Assembly: GCA_947632645.1 (NCBI GenBank)
Contig: CANRQB010000001.1
Coordinates: 1 to 64,000 of the forward strand
Source: an uncultured Clostridia bacterium
GTDB taxonomy: Bacteria; Bacillota; Clostridia; Christensenellales; UBA1242
Direction: 5' to 3'
Length of the DNA: 64,000 bases
Shown in pieces: positions 9,072-19,485 of the stretch (position 1 is the first letter of the stretch; the number at the start of each line of letters is the position of its first letter). A program made the position numbers and the translations under genes. The notes below the pieces were generated by a model. The model saw only the letters and a program-made list of their open reading frames with translations, ran no database searches and had not been told where the DNA came from.

Positions 9072-11021
9072 ATGACAGACGATTTAAAAGTTACAGGTAG
9101 TTATGGCGCCGAGGCCATCCAAGTGCTTGAGGGGCTAGAGCCAGTACGTAAGCGCCCCGGCATGTACATTGGCAGCACGGACGAGCGCGGGCTTCATCAT
9201 TTGGTTACCGAAATTGTGGATAACTCTATCGACGAGGCGCTGGCTGGCTATTGCAACGAAATTAGCGTTACCATTTTGGAGGATGGCTCGGTTAGCGTTA
9301 TAGATAACGGGCGTGGCATCCCAACCGGCATTCACGAAAAAGAGGGGATAAGCGCGGCCGAACTGGTGCTAACTAAACTTCACGCAGGTGGCAAGTTTGG
9401 CGGTGGCGGATACAAAATCTCGGGCGGTTTGCACGGGGTTGGTTTGAGTGTGGTTAACGCGCTTAGCGAAACGCTTACGCTGGATATTTTTCAAAACGGC
9501 AAGCACTATCACCAGGTGTACCATCGCGGTGTGCCAACTCTTCATCTGGAGGTGGTTGGCGATGCGGACAAAACCGGCACCCAAATCACTTTTAAACCGG
9601 ACTACGAAATTTTTCCGGTAACCGATTTTAACTACGATGTGCTAAAATCTCGTTTGCGCGAAATTGCCTTTCTAAACAAGGGGCTGATTATCAACCTAAA
9701 GGACGAGCGCGAGGGCAAACAGCAAGAAAATAAATATCAATTTATGGGCGGCATACGCGAATTTGTTAGCGATTTAACCGAAAACAAAAATTGCATTTTT
9801 GCCGAGCCAATCTACATCGATAAGGTGTATAAATACAAACGTAAGGACGAAAATGGCAACAGCGTGGATGCAACCACCGAAATTGAAATCAGTTTTCAAT
9901 ACACCGATAGTTATAACGAAAACATCCACACCTATTGCAACAACATCAACACGGAAGAAGGCGGCAAGCACCTAGACGGCTTTAAGGCAAGTTTGTTAAA
10001 GATAGTTAACGACTACGCGGTTAATAACAACATCATTAAGGAAAAGGACAAGTTTAGCGGCGAGGATACGCGCGAGGGCATAATTGCAGTGGTGTCGGTT
10101 AAGGTGGAAGAGCCACAATTTGAAGGCCAAACCAAAACCAAACTAGGCACGGAAGAAATCCGCGGATTCACCGCCAAAGCCATGGAAGAGGTGTTTAAGG
10201 ACTATCTAGAAGAGCATCCAAAAGAGAGTAAGGATTTAGTTAACAAATGCGCGGCAGGTAAGCGCGCGCGTGAAGCGGCAAGGAATGCGCGTGATGAAAC
10301 TAGACGCAAAAGTGCACTAGAGAACTCCACTTTGCCGGGTAAACTTGCCGATTGTTCTAGCCGAAATGCCAAAGATTGTGAAATATTTATTGTAGAAGGT
10401 GATTCGGCAGGCGGCACAGCAAAATCGGGCAGGGATAGGCGATTCCAAGCCATACTTCCACTGCGCGGCAAGATATTGAATGTAGAAAAAACCCGCTTAG
10501 CCCGTGCGCTAGAAAACGAAGAGATAAACGCCATGATAACCGCTTTTGGTTGTGGCATTCATGAAAATTGCGATACAAGCAAACTGCGTTATGATAAAAT
10601 TGTTATCATGACAGATGCCGATGTGGATGGCAGCCATATAGAAATTTTGATGCTTACCTTCCTATACCGATATATGCCAAAACTGGTGGAAGAAGGGCAT
10701 GTGTATGTTGCCCAACCACCACTATATAAAATAACACGCGGCAAGCAGACACTATACTTCTACACTGAGGAAGAAAAGGATCGCGCCGGCATAAACGAAA
10801 ACGATAAAAATGTTCAACGCTATAAAGGGCTTGGAGAGATGAACGCCGAACAACTTTGGGAAACAACTATGAACCCAGAAACTCGCACACTAAAACGCGT
10901 TACAATCAACGATTTGGTGGCGGTTAACGAAGTGTTTGAAATGCTTATGGGCGACAATCCAGAGATTAGGCGCGAATTTATCGAGCAAAATGCCAACCTA
11001 GTAGAAGATTTGGATGTGTAG
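9072..11021 (+). CDS. gyrB: DNA gyrase subunit B
   Basis: [56 protein letters not shown] aaaggag. Confidence 0.98.
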   Translation: MTDDLKVTGSYGAEAIQVLEGLEPVRKRPGMYIGSTDERGLHHLVTEIVDNSIDEALAGYCNEISVTILEDGSVSVIDNGRGIPTGIHEKEGISAAELVLTKLHAGGKFGGGGYKISGGLHGVGLSVVNALSETLTLDIFQNGKHYHQVYHRGVPTLHLEVVGDADKTGTQITFKPDYEIFPVTDFNYDVLKSRLREIAFLNKGLIINLKDEREGKQQENKYQFMGGIREFVSDLTENKNCIFAEPIYIDKVYKYKRKDENGNSVDATTEIEISFQYTDSYNENIHTYCNNINTEEGGKHLDGFKASLLKIVNDYAVNNNIIKEKDKFSGEDTREGIIAVVSVKVEEPQFEGQTKTKLGTEEIRGFTAKAMEEVFKDYLEEHPKESKDLVNKCAAGKRAREAARNARDETRRKSALENSTLPGKLADCSSRNAKDCEIFIVEGDSAGGTAKSGRDRRFQAILPLRGKILNVEKTRLARALENEEINAMITAFGCGIHENCDTSKLRYDKIVIMTDADVDGSHIEILMLTFLYRYMPKLVEEGHVYVAQPPLYKITRGKQTLYFYTEEEKDRAGINENDKNVQRYKGLGEMNAEQLWETTMNPETRTLKRVTINDLVAVNEVFEMLMGDNPEIRREFIEQNANLVEDLDV

Positions 11022-11036
11022 GCAAGGAGAAATTAG

Positions 11037-13595
11037 ATGAGTAATAAAACAGTTTTTGAAAAGATAGACAACACCCGCTATATCGACATCGATGTAGAGC
11101 ACGAGATGAAAAAATCGTTTATCGCCTATGCCATGGCGGTTAACGTTTCGCGCGCGATACCAGATGTTAGGGATGGCTTAAAACCAGTGCACAGGCGCAT
11201 ACTTTACAGCATGAACGAAACCGGCCTAACAAGCGACAAACCAACCAGAAAATGTGCAAAAATTGTGGGTGAAGTGTTAGGTAAATATCATCCGCATGGC
11301 GATAGTTCGGTGTACGATGCGCTGGTGCGTTTGGCGCAAGATTTCACAATTAATGAGCCGCTTGTGGATGGCCAAGGCAACTTTGGTAGTGTGGATGGCG
11401 ACCCGGCCGCTGCCTATCGTTACACTGAGGCAAGATTAAGCAAAATTGCGGGCGAACTATTGCGCGATATCGATAAAAACACGGTGGATTTTTACCCCAA
11501 CTTCGATAACAGCACACTTCAGCCAGTGGTTTTGCCAAGCAGATTTCCAAACCTACTTGTAAACGGTAGTGACGGCATTGCAGTGGGTATGGCAACCAAC
11601 ATTCCGCCACACAACCTAAATGAAGTTATCGATGCGGTTGTTGCCATGATAGACAACCCAAATATAACAATCGACGAGTTGATGGAGATTATCCCTGCAC
11701 CAGACTTCCCAACCGGGGCGGAGATTTTGGGCAACGCTGCGGTTAAAGAAGCTTATCGCACCGGGCATGGTGCGGTTATAATGCGCGCGAAAACCGACAT
11801 TGAAAGTTACGATGACGGCAAGCGCTGGCGCATTATTGCCACCGAAATCCCATATCAAGTTAACAAAGCGCGCCTTATTAAGCAGATTGCCGATTTGGTT
11901 AAGGATAAGCGCCTAGAGGGCATATCCGACATCCGCGACGAATCTGGCCGCGAGGGCATGCGCATAGTTATCGAGGTTAAAAAGGATGCAAACCCACATG
12001 TTGTGCTAAACCATTTGTTTAAAATGACGCAGTTGCAACTTAGTAGCGGCATCAACTTTTTGGCACTTGTAAATAAAGAGCCTAAAGTGCTTAACTTGCA
12101 AGAAATGATATACTACTATCTAGATTTCCAACGCGAAGTTGTAACTCGCCGCACCCAGTACGATCTAACCAAGGCAGAAGAGCGCGAGCATATTATCGCC
12201 GGCTTGGTGGTTGCGGTTAACAATATCGATGAGGTTATAAAGATCATTAAACAGAGTGCGGATAAAAACGTGGCACAAGCCAAATTGCAAGAGGTGTTCA
12301 ATCTTTCTGAGCGCCAAGCAAACGCAATTTTGGAGATGAAATTAAGCCGCCTAACCGGGCTGGAAGTTGAAAAACTTAAAGAAGAGTTAGCGGAACTAGA
12401 AATCACTATTGCCGACCTTAAAGCCATTTTGGCAGACCCACAAAAAATCAGCGATATAATAAAAACCGAACTGCTAGAAATTAAGGCGAAATATCCAACC
12501 CCACGCAAATCGCAGATTATTATGGACTACGACGACATCGACATTGGCGACCTTATTGCGCGGCATGAAGTTATTGTTTCGCTTACCAACGAGGGATACA
12601 TTAAGCGCTTGCCAGTTAGCGAATATAAATCGCAAAATAGGGGCGGGCGCGGTGTAAATTCGCACAAGACAAAAGAAGAAGATTTTGTTATAGATATGTA
12701 CGCGTTTAACAGCCACGACGATTTGATGTTCTTCTCCAACTATGGCAAAGTGTATGTGCTTAAGGCATACAACATCCCAGAAGCGGGCAGGCAAACCAAG
12801 GGTAGAGCGCTTATAAACTTGCTGCCACTAGAAGCGGAAGAAAAAATAAATACCATCCTTAAATTTGACCACAGCGAAGGCGCATCACTTATGCTTGCAA
12901 CCCGCCAGGGCATAATTAAAAAGACGCCGCTAACCGAGTACGAAAGCATACGCAAAAATGGTAAAATTGCTATAAAACTGCTAGAAGGCGACAGTTTGGT
13001 TAGTGCGGCAATTGTTAAGCCGGGCGACGAATTATTGCTTGCCAGCGATAACGGCAAATGCCTGCGCTTTAACGAAAACAATGTGCGCCCAATGGGCAGA
13101 ACATCGCACGGCGTGCGCAGCATGAAGATGGAAGCGGGCGAAAACCTTATCAATATGATTGTGCTTAATAAGGATATGGATTTGTTGACAGTCACCGAAA
13201 AGGGATACGCAAAGCGCAGCAATGTGGATGACTATCGTTTGCAATCGCGCCGCGGCAAAGGCATTAAGGCGGGTGTGTTCAACGATAAAACTGGCAAGGT
13301 GGTTTGTATGCGCCCAGTAACCAAGGATAACGATATATTGGCAATTTCGGGCGAAGGCGTTATGATACGCACGCACGCGGATAGTATAAATCTTGTTAGC
13401 CGCACCAGTTTGGGTGTAAGGTTGATGCGTGTTGCCGAAAACGATAAAGTGGTTAGTGTTGCCGTTGTGGATAGGCAAGAAGACGAGCCAACCGAGACCG
13501 AAGTTGGTGACGAAACAGCAAACCCAGTTGAAACACCGATTGAAAATGCGGCTGAAAACAACACCAACGCCGAACAAAACAACACAGAAGAATAA
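11037..13595 (+). CDS. gyrA: DNA gyrase subunit A
   Basis: [39 protein letters not shown] with AAAYRYTE active site; GyrA-box-like QNRGGRGV in the C-terminal beta-pinwheel; SD aaggag. Confidence 0.98.
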   Translation: MSNKTVFEKIDNTRYIDIDVEHEMKKSFIAYAMAVNVSRAIPDVRDGLKPVHRRILYSMNETGLTSDKPTRKCAKIVGEVLGKYHPHGDSSVYDALVRLAQDFTINEPLVDGQGNFGSVDGDPAAAYRYTEARLSKIAGELLRDIDKNTVDFYPNFDNSTLQPVVLPSRFPNLLVNGSDGIAVGMATNIPPHNLNEVIDAVVAMIDNPNITIDELMEIIPAPDFPTGAEILGNAAVKEAYRTGHGAVIMRAKTDIESYDDGKRWRIIATEIPYQVNKARLIKQIADLVKDKRLEGISDIRDESGREGMRIVIEVKKDANPHVVLNHLFKMTQLQLSSGINFLALVNKEPKVLNLQEMIYYYLDFQREVVTRRTQYDLTKAEEREHIIAGLVVAVNNIDEVIKIIKQSADKNVAQAKLQEVFNLSERQANAILEMKLSRLTGLEVEKLKEELAELEITIADLKAILADPQKISDIIKTELLEIKAKYPTPRKSQIIMDYDDIDIGDLIARHEVIVSLTNEGYIKRLPVSEYKSQNRGGRGVNSHKTKEEDFVIDMYAFNSHDDLMFFSNYGKVYVLKAYNIPEAGRQTKGRALINLLPLEAEEKINTILKFDHSEGASLMLATRQGIIKKTPLTEYESIRKNGKIAIKLLEGDSLVSAAIVKPGDELLLASDNGKCLRFNENNVRPMGRTSHGVRSMKMEAGENLINMIVLNKDMDLLTVTEKGYAKRSNVDDYRLQSRRGKGIKAGVFNDKTGKVVCMRPVTKDNDILAISGEGVMIRTHADSINLVSRTSLGVRLMRVAENDKVVSVAVVDRQEDEPTETEVGDETANPVETPIENAAENNTNAEQNNTEE

Positions 13596-13599
13596 TTAT

Positions 13600-13761
13600 A
13601 AAGTTTTAGTAAAATAAATAGATAAAATTGCAAAAAAATTAAATAAAAATAAATTTATTTAAAACAAATAGCAAAAAAAATTTAAAATTTTCAAAAATTA
13701 ATAAATATTTTGTGAAAATATTAAAAAAATACGAAAAAAATCTATATTTTACTAAAACTTT
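13600..13761. repeat. 17-bp perfect inverted repeat (AAAGTTTTAGTAAAATA) flanking an about 130-bp AT-rich segment
   Basis: Copy after gyrA at about 13600-13616; reverse complement at about 13744-13761. Confidence 0.75.
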
Positions 13762-13872
13762 TAATTTTTATAAATATTTTTTAATAATTTTTATTTAATT
13801 TTTGAGCTTTTAATTTATTTATAAAAAAATAATTAAAATTCATAAAATAATGCGGGAAAAATATATTAAAAT

Positions 13873-14673
13873 ATGGTTAAATTTGCAAAAAAATTCCTAT
13901 TAATTGTGCTTATGTTGTTTACAACTATAACTTTTTGCGCATGCTCTACCACCCGTTTAGAAACCATTTTTAACGATGATGGCAGCATAGAGGAGCGGCT
14001 TTATGTTACGATAGATAAGGGTGCGGTGGGCGAAAATTTTATTGAAGTGCGAAACAATATAATCTCACTTGCCCAGCAAGAAGTGGAGCGTGAACGCAGC
14101 AAATTTTTGATTTATAATGTGGAATACGGGAACGACATTAAGCCTATCAAAACCGAGATTATCGATGACGAAAACTTTATGATTGGCTTATGGTTTGCCG
14201 ATTCGGATTGCTACAACGCATTTTACAATTTAGGGAGCAGCAACAAGGCGGAATATCAATATCAAAAACATTTTTTGTACACAAAAGTTTACAAGCAGGG
14301 GCTAACAATGCTAACGCACCCTAAGTTAGAGGAAGTGTACAATCGGGTGGAAGCAAAAATACTTAATATGTATCCCGAATTTTCTGGCATGGAAAAGCAA
14401 AACGAAATGCGCTATACTATGATTGCAGATCTGCGGCGGGAAAAATCCAATGCCGATATCGTGCAAAAAATTAATGGCAAGTACTATCACACTTGGGTGG
14501 TGGATATGGAAGATCAGCAGCCGATAGAAATTTACTATATTGTTGCCAACCGATCCAACTGGATTTTAATCTGCTTGGGCGTAGTCGTTGTGGTGTGCGC
14601 AATTCTGTGCGCAGTTGGCTTAAATATTTTAAACAAGCAAAAAAGGAAAAGTGATGAAAGTAAAAGTGCTTAA
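13873..14673 (+). CDS. Putative lipoprotein with C-terminal TM segment
   Basis: Signal peptide with lipobox-like FCAC; C-terminal hydrophobic helix followed by KQKRK. Confidence 0.75.
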   Translation: MVKFAKKFLLIVLMLFTTITFCACSTTRLETIFNDDGSIEERLYVTIDKGAVGENFIEVRNNIISLAQQEVERERSKFLIYNVEYGNDIKPIKTEIIDDENFMIGLWFADSDCYNAFYNLGSSNKAEYQYQKHFLYTKVYKQGLTMLTHPKLEEVYNRVEAKILNMYPEFSGMEKQNEMRYTMIADLRREKSNADIVQKINGKYYHTWVVDMEDQQPIEIYYIVANRSNWILICLGVVVVVCAILCAVGLNILNKQKRKSDESKSA

Positions 14674-14812
14674 AAAACTGCCAAAATCTAAAGGCAAAAA
14701 AGTGGTTGCAAAAAATAAAGTTGCGCCGGCAAATGTGAACAACGAGCGCGAAAAATATCTTAGATTTTATGATGATATTAAGATTGAGGGGAACGGGCGA
14801 AACGATTGGTGA
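14654..14812 (+). CDS. Small basic protein, 52 aa (MKVKVLKKLPKSKGKKVVAKNKVAPANVNNEREKYLRFYDDIKIEGNGRNDW)
   Basis: Read by hand; overlaps the 3' end of the previous ORF; preceded by aaaaggaaaa. Below ORF-track cutoff. Confidence 0.5.
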   Translation: MKVKVLKKLPKSKGKKVVAKNKVAPANVNNEREKYLRFYDDIKIEGNGRNDW

Positions 14813-14832
14813 AGTTGGCTAGTTGGGATTTG

Positions 14833-14993
14833 TTTAGGTGGGCATAAAGGATATTGCGTCTACACTTAGGTGCTAACGCAAGGCGTGTATCCACAATACC
14901 CTTTACACCCAATTGCACAATAACCCAATCAAACTGCACGTTTATGCTCCTCGTAAGTTATTTCAAGCGGGAAAAGTTTGAAAGTAAGGCAAG
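14833..14993 (+). repeat. Dispersed repeat element, copy C1
   Basis: TTTAGGTGGGCATAAAGGATATTGCGTCTACACTTAG...CAAGGCGTGTATCCACAAT.CCCTTTACACCCAA shared with C3; CTCCTCGTAAG...AGCGGG tail shared with C2 and C3. Confidence 0.9.
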
Positions 14994-15135
14994 TTGGCAT
15001 AGATGCTTCTCAAGGCGTGTATCTGCAACACCCCTTATACTCAAAGGCACCGTACACCAATCAAACTGCGCTTTGGAACTCCTCGTAAGCGGTTCCAAGT
15101 GGGTAAAATATTTTGTGCGTAAGGCAGGCGGGTAG
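14986..15135 (+). repeat. Dispersed repeat element, copy C2 (divergent, direct to C1)
   Basis: CAAGGCGTGTATC.GCAA, ATCAAACTGCGCTTTGG, CTCCTCGTAAGCGGTTCCAAGTGGGTAAAAT; about 132-135 bp offset from C1. Confidence 0.8.
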
Positions 15136-15176
15136 AAAAGGACAAACTGCGCTTTGGAAAACACTTCATTTTTAAC

Positions 15177-15207
15177 AAAAAAACTCATAAAGTTATGAGT
15201 TTTTTTA
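15177..15207. terminator. Bidirectional rho-independent terminator
   Basis: AAAAAAACTCATAA-AG-TTATGAGTTTTTTT. Confidence 0.85.
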
Positions 15208-15243
15208 ATAATTTATTTAAAAATTTGCAAATGTTTGTATAAA

Positions 15244-15804
15244 TTAATCTAGGTTTTTAAAATCTTTGCTGCGTTTTTCGTTTAGGTGGCTTAGCACTAT
15301 GTGGCCGGATTTTAGTGTGGCGGGCACATCTATAACGCGCTGGTTGCTGCTGCCTTTAAAGCGCAGGGTGATATCTTTAAGTTGATACTTAAATTCGCCG
15401 TCCACCAAAATGTCTATGTATTTTAAAAACTCGGGCGTGATATCTTTGTTGTAGGCGCGGCTTGGCTTTTGCAGTTCTTCATCCAGCAGATAGCCAGTAT
15501 AGCACCAAATGGTTTTGTTCGGATACAGTTCTTTAACCCGCTTAACAAACGGCAACAGCACTTGTTGATTTACAACTTCCATCGGCTCGCCACCCAGCAG
15601 TGTTAGGCCGTTTACATAGCCGGGCTTAAGTGCCTCGATAATTTTGTCTTCAACTTCGCGCGTGAAAGGTTTGCCATAGTTAAAATCCCAAGTTTCTGGG
15701 TTAAAACATTGTTGGCAGTGATGAGTGCACCCGCTAACAAACAGGCTAACGCGCACCCCTTCTCCATTTGCAATGTCGTAATATTTAATGTTACCATAAT
15801 TCAT
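15244..15804 (-). CDS. nrdG: Anaerobic ribonucleotide reductase activating protein
   Basis: Radical SAM cluster motif SGCTHHCQQCFN; GEGVRVSLFVSGC; TLLGGEPM. Confidence 0.95.
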   Translation of the reverse strand: MNYGNIKYYDIANGEGVRVSLFVSGCTHHCQQCFNPETWDFNYGKPFTREVEDKIIEALKPGYVNGLTLLGGEPMEVVNQQVLLPFVKRVKELYPNKTIWCYTGYLLDEELQKPSRAYNKDITPEFLKYIDILVDGEFKYQLKDITLRFKGSSNQRVIDVPATLKSGHIVLSHLNEKRSKDFKNLD

Positions 15805-15966
15805 AAGCCGCTCCTTTTAAGCAAACATGCTTGATTAATTTCTGTTTTTAAAATTTTAGTTAAGTTAGTAAAACTTTTTGACTATTTTGTAATTTTATTG
15901 TTTAAGTGCTAGTTGTTGAAATTTTAATTAAAAAGTTTAAAAAATATTAAAATTTTATGATTTTTT

Positions 15967-16038
15967 GATAAAATAAGGCAGGTTTGAATAATTTTTATTT
16001 AAAATTGATATCATTTTCAAACTTGCCTCACTTTATTT
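15967..16038. repeat. Imperfect inverted repeat between nrdD and nrdG
   Basis: AATAAGGCAGGTTTGAA ... TTCAAACTTGCC(TCACT)TTATT. Confidence 0.6.
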
Positions 16039-16069
16039 TTATTAATCTTTTTGCCTTATTCTTCTTGAA

Positions 16070-16221
16070 ATTGCTTTCATTTTACCCGCTTGAAACTTCT
16101 TACGAGGAGCCCCAAAACGCAGCATGATTAGAGCTTGGTGCACTTGGGTGTAAAGGGCATTGTGGATACACGCCTTGCGAAGCACTAAGTGTAGACGCAA
16201 TATCCTTTATGCCCACCTAAA
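16070..16221 (-). repeat. Dispersed repeat element, copy C3 (inverted relative to C1)
   Basis: Reverse complement nearly identical to C1 over about 85 bp and shares CTCCTCGTAAG...TTTCAAGCGGGTAAAAT. Confidence 0.9.
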
Positions 16222-16233
16222 CCACACTGTAAC

Positions 16234-18399
16234 TTACAAGTGCAATACTCTATCCCTTATTTCTTGCGTACGCCCTTGGTTCCAGAATTGGCTGCCGATG
16301 TAGCCGCAGGTGCGGCGCGCAACATTCATTTTGGTTTGGTCGGTGTTGCCGCAATTCGGGCACTTCCAAATTAAGATGCCGTCTTTATCCTCTTCAATTT
16401 GAATTTCGCCGTCGTAACCGCAAACATGGCAGTAGTCCGATTTGGTGTTAAGTTCGGCGTACATAATATTGTCGTAAATAAACTTAATAACTTGCATAAC
16501 GGCTTCCAAATTGTCTTGCATATTAGGCACTTCTACATAACTTATTGCGCCGCCAGTTGATAGTGCTTGGAATTGGCTTTCAAATTTAAGTTTATCAAAC
16601 GCATCGATAGGCTCGGTTACGTGGATGTGATAGCTGTTGGTTATATAGTTTTTGTCGGTTACGCCTGGGATTATGCCAAATCTGCGCTGCAATGCTTTGG
16701 CAAATTTATATGTGGTGCTCTCCAGTGGGGTGCCATAGATTGCAAAGCCGATATTGGTTTCCTTTTTCCAACGCGCGCAGGCATCGTTCATGTGCTTCAT
16801 AATTTCTAGTGCAAGTGGGGTTGCCTCTGGGTCGGTCATGGATTTGCCGGTTAGATATTTTACGCATTCGTACAAGCCAGCGTATCCAAGCGAGATAGAA
16901 GAGTAGCCGCCATACAGCAGTTTATCTATTTTTTCACCTGGTTTTAAGCGGGCAATTGCGCCGTGTTGCCACAAAATTGGAGCAACATCACTGGTTGTGC
17001 CCTTTAGGCGATTGTGCCTGCACATCAAAGCGTCAAAGCAAAGTTGCAAACGCTCGTCGAATATCTTCCAGAAGGTTTTCATGTCCCCGCCACTAGAAAG
17101 TGCAACGTCTGGCAGATTGATAGTTACCACACCTTGGTTAAAGCGGCCATAGAATTTGTAGTTGCCATTTTCGTCCTTCCAAGGGGCAAGGTTACTACGG
17201 CAACCCATAACAGGGAAGCAGTTGCCTTCTTTAAGCTCCTTCATTTTCTTTTCGCTGATATAGTCTGGCACCAAGCGTTTTGCAGTGCATTTTGCAGCCA
17301 GCTTGGTTAGGTAGTAGTATTTGCTGTCCTCATGGATATTATCCTCTTCCAAAACGTAGATAATTTTTGGGAAGGCAGGGGTGATGTACACGCCCTTTTC
17401 GTTTTTAACACCCTGGTAGCGCTGCTCCAAAGTTTCCTCGATAATCATGGCAAGGTCGTCTTTTTCACGCTGATTTTTTGCCTCGCCAAGATACAAGAAC
17501 TCGGTTAAGAAAGGCGCTTGGCCGTTGGTGGTCATAAGGGTGATTATTTGATATTGTATGGTTTGCACACCGCGATTTATCTCGTCGCGAACGCGCTTTT
17601 CTACAATGGTGTTAAGCACTTTTTCATCAACTGTGCCAGTGGCAAGTTTAAGTTCTTTTTCCACATCTTTGCGGATGCGTTGGCGGCTTACATCAACAAA
17701 TGGTGCAAGGTGAGCCATGCTTATACTTTGCCCGCCATACTGGTTGGATGCAACTTGCGCAACAATCTGGGTTGCAATGTTGCAAGCGGTGGAAAATGAA
17801 TGTGGACGATCTATCTTTGTGCCGGATATAACCGTGCCATTTTGTAGCATATCCTCTAGGTTAACTAGATCGCAGTTGTGCATGCGCTGTGCATAGTAGT
17901 CAGCATCGTGGAAGTGAATTATCCCTTCCTCGTGCGCTTTCCAAATATAATTAGGGAGAAGAATACGCTTGGTAAGGTCTTTGCTGACTTCGCCCGCCAT
18001 ATAGTCGCGCTGAACGCTGTTTACAACTGGGTTTTTGTTGCTGTTTTCCTGCTTGATGTCCTCATTGCGGCAATCGATAAGCGACAAAATCTGTTTATCA
18101 GTGGTGCTGGCTTGGCGTGCCAAGTTGTGCTCGTACCTATAAATGATGTAGTTATACAAAATAGTATAATTATTTTGTTTCATAATGGCTTGCTGCACCA
18201 TATCCTGAATTTCTTCCACACCAGCTGCGCGCCCAAGTGCTTCACACTCGCGCGTAACAGTGTCGGTTATAGTCCTAATCTGCGATTCGCTGAGTTGCAA
18301 ATTAGGATTGTCAGTGCTTTGATTAGCCCTGCTAACTGCAGAAAAAATTTTGTCTGCAACAAAAGGTACTTTAGTGCCATCACGTTTAATTACAATCAT
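16234..18399 (-). CDS. nrdD: Anaerobic (class III) ribonucleoside-triphosphate reductase
   Basis: N-terminal ATP-cone (VIKRDGTKVPF); C-terminal CHVCGY...CPNCG zinc site and RRTCGYIGSQFWNQGR glycyl-radical motif. Confidence 0.97.
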   Translation of the reverse strand: MIVIKRDGTKVPFVADKIFSAVSRANQSTDNPNLQLSESQIRTITDTVTRECEALGRAAGVEEIQDMVQQAIMKQNNYTILYNYIIYRYEHNLARQASTTDKQILSLIDCRNEDIKQENSNKNPVVNSVQRDYMAGEVSKDLTKRILLPNYIWKAHEEGIIHFHDADYYAQRMHNCDLVNLEDMLQNGTVISGTKIDRPHSFSTACNIATQIVAQVASNQYGGQSISMAHLAPFVDVSRQRIRKDVEKELKLATGTVDEKVLNTIVEKRVRDEINRGVQTIQYQIITLMTTNGQAPFLTEFLYLGEAKNQREKDDLAMIIEETLEQRYQGVKNEKGVYITPAFPKIIYVLEEDNIHEDSKYYYLTKLAAKCTAKRLVPDYISEKKMKELKEGNCFPVMGCRSNLAPWKDENGNYKFYGRFNQGVVTINLPDVALSSGGDMKTFWKIFDERLQLCFDALMCRHNRLKGTTSDVAPILWQHGAIARLKPGEKIDKLLYGGYSSISLGYAGLYECVKYLTGKSMTDPEATPLALEIMKHMNDACARWKKETNIGFAIYGTPLESTTYKFAKALQRRFGIIPGVTDKNYITNSYHIHVTEPIDAFDKLKFESQFQALSTGGAISYVEVPNMQDNLEAVMQVIKFIYDNIMYAELNTKSDYCHVCGYDGEIQIEEDKDGILIWKCPNCGNTDQTKMNVARRTCGYIGSQFWNQGRTQEIRDRVLHL

Positions 18400-18456
18400 G
18401 TTAATTTTCTCCTTTTAATTTGTGTATTTAATTCATTTTGTTCCTTTAGAAGTTAA

Positions 18457-18555
18457 TTTGAAAACAATTTTTTGTTTGTCAAATGATGTAGAATTCTGTC
18501 AATCTTAATTTTGTTAGGACTTAATCTCTTTACTCTTTTGGAACAAAATTTTGTT
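18457..18555. promoter_or_regulatory. Candidate operator region between nrdD and a Crp/Fnr regulator
   Basis: Perfect palindrome AACAAAATTTTGTT (18542-18555) and imperfect dyad TTTGAAAACA-n-TGTTTGTCAAA (18457-18483). Confidence 0.4.
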
Positions 18556-18587
18556 TGAATTATCTTATAAAATTGCGCTCGTTTTAT

Positions 18588-18616
18588 TTGACAATTCACG
18601 AACATTATACTATAAT
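18588..18616 (+). promoter_or_regulatory. Consensus sigma70 promoter
   Basis: TTGACA-17-TATAAT. Confidence 0.85.
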
Positions 18617-18659
18617 GATTGCAGAAAAAGTGTTGTTTTTACAACAAAAAGGGGAAAAT

Positions 18660-19343
18660 TTGGAACATTTTTTAGATTTAAAAGCCACAAAAATTTTTAA
18701 AGATTCGAGCGAACAAGATTGTCAAGCGATGATGTTTTGCTTTAAAACGAGGTTTAAAAATTTTAAGAAAAATGAATATATTGTCGAACAAGGAAAACCC
18801 ATACAAGATGTTGTGTTGATGGTTAAAGGATCGGCTAATGTGGAAAACTTGGATACGCTTGGAAATGTGTCAATTTTGATGCAGGTTAAAAAAGGGGACG
18901 TGTTTGGGTTGGAATCCGCTTTTGCGGGAGACATGGTGTATAAGGATAGTTTGCTTGCCAGTGAAAAATGCCTGGTGCTGTTTATGGATAGGTTTAGGTT
19001 AACTCGCCAGTGCGAAAACAGGTGTAAGCGGCACGACCAGGTTATTAAAAACCTTATGCAAGCGGTAGCAGAAACCAACAAAGAACTAATGGATAAACTT
19101 ATCCACATGTCGCAAAAGAGCACGCGGGATAAGCTGCTATCATATTTCAGCCTGATGAGCGAGCGCGCCAAATCCAGCTATTTTGAAATCCCGTTTAATG
19201 TAACCGAACTTGCCAACTATCTGTCTGTGGATAGAAGCGCCATGTCTAGCGAACTAAGCAAACTAAAAAAGGCGGGGATAATCGACTACGATAAAAAACA
19301 ATACCGCCTAATTAAGCACGGTAAAAAAGACGACATGTTTTAA
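18660..19343 (+). CDS. Crp/Fnr family transcriptional regulator (TTG start; ORF-track start 18555 lies upstream of the promoter)
   Basis: Cyclic-nucleotide-binding-like N-terminal half, CENRCKRHDQVI segment, C-terminal winged HTH (VTELANYLSVDRSAMSSELSKLKKAGII); SD aagggg before TTG. Confidence 0.85.
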   Translation: MEHFLDLKATKIFKDSSEQDCQAMMFCFKTRFKNFKKNEYIVEQGKPIQDVVLMVKGSANVENLDTLGNVSILMQVKKGDVFGLESAFAGDMVYKDSLLASEKCLVLFMDRFRLTRQCENRCKRHDQVIKNLMQAVAETNKELMDKLIHMSQKSTRDKLLSYFSLMSERAKSSYFEIPFNVTELANYLSVDRSAMSSELSKLKKAGIIDYDKKQYRLIKHGKKDDMF

Positions 19344-19457
19344 ATATTAGCCAAGTTGGATGTTTTTATGGGTTTTATAAAAATTTTAATGCAATATTAC
19401 AGGCAGATAAATTTTGCAAATATAGGATATATTATATAATATATATACTATAAATAA

Positions 19458-19480
19458 AAAAAGGGCGGTTGCCCTTTTTA
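19458..19480. terminator. Bidirectional terminator
   Basis: AAAAAGGGC-GGTT-GCCCTTTTT. Confidence 0.85.
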
Positions 19481-19485
19481 CTATA

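Noticed and set aside
13032-13577. 181-aa minus-strand ORF
   Set aside because: Antisense shadow of gyrA; no RBS or family resemblance.
14854-15188. Overlapping ORFs (93 aa +, 76 aa -) near nrdG
   Set aside because: Both are formed by the C1/C2 repeat elements; no RBS, atypical composition.
17878-18456. 192-aa plus-strand ORF
   Set aside because: Antisense shadow of nrdD, which has unambiguous family motifs.
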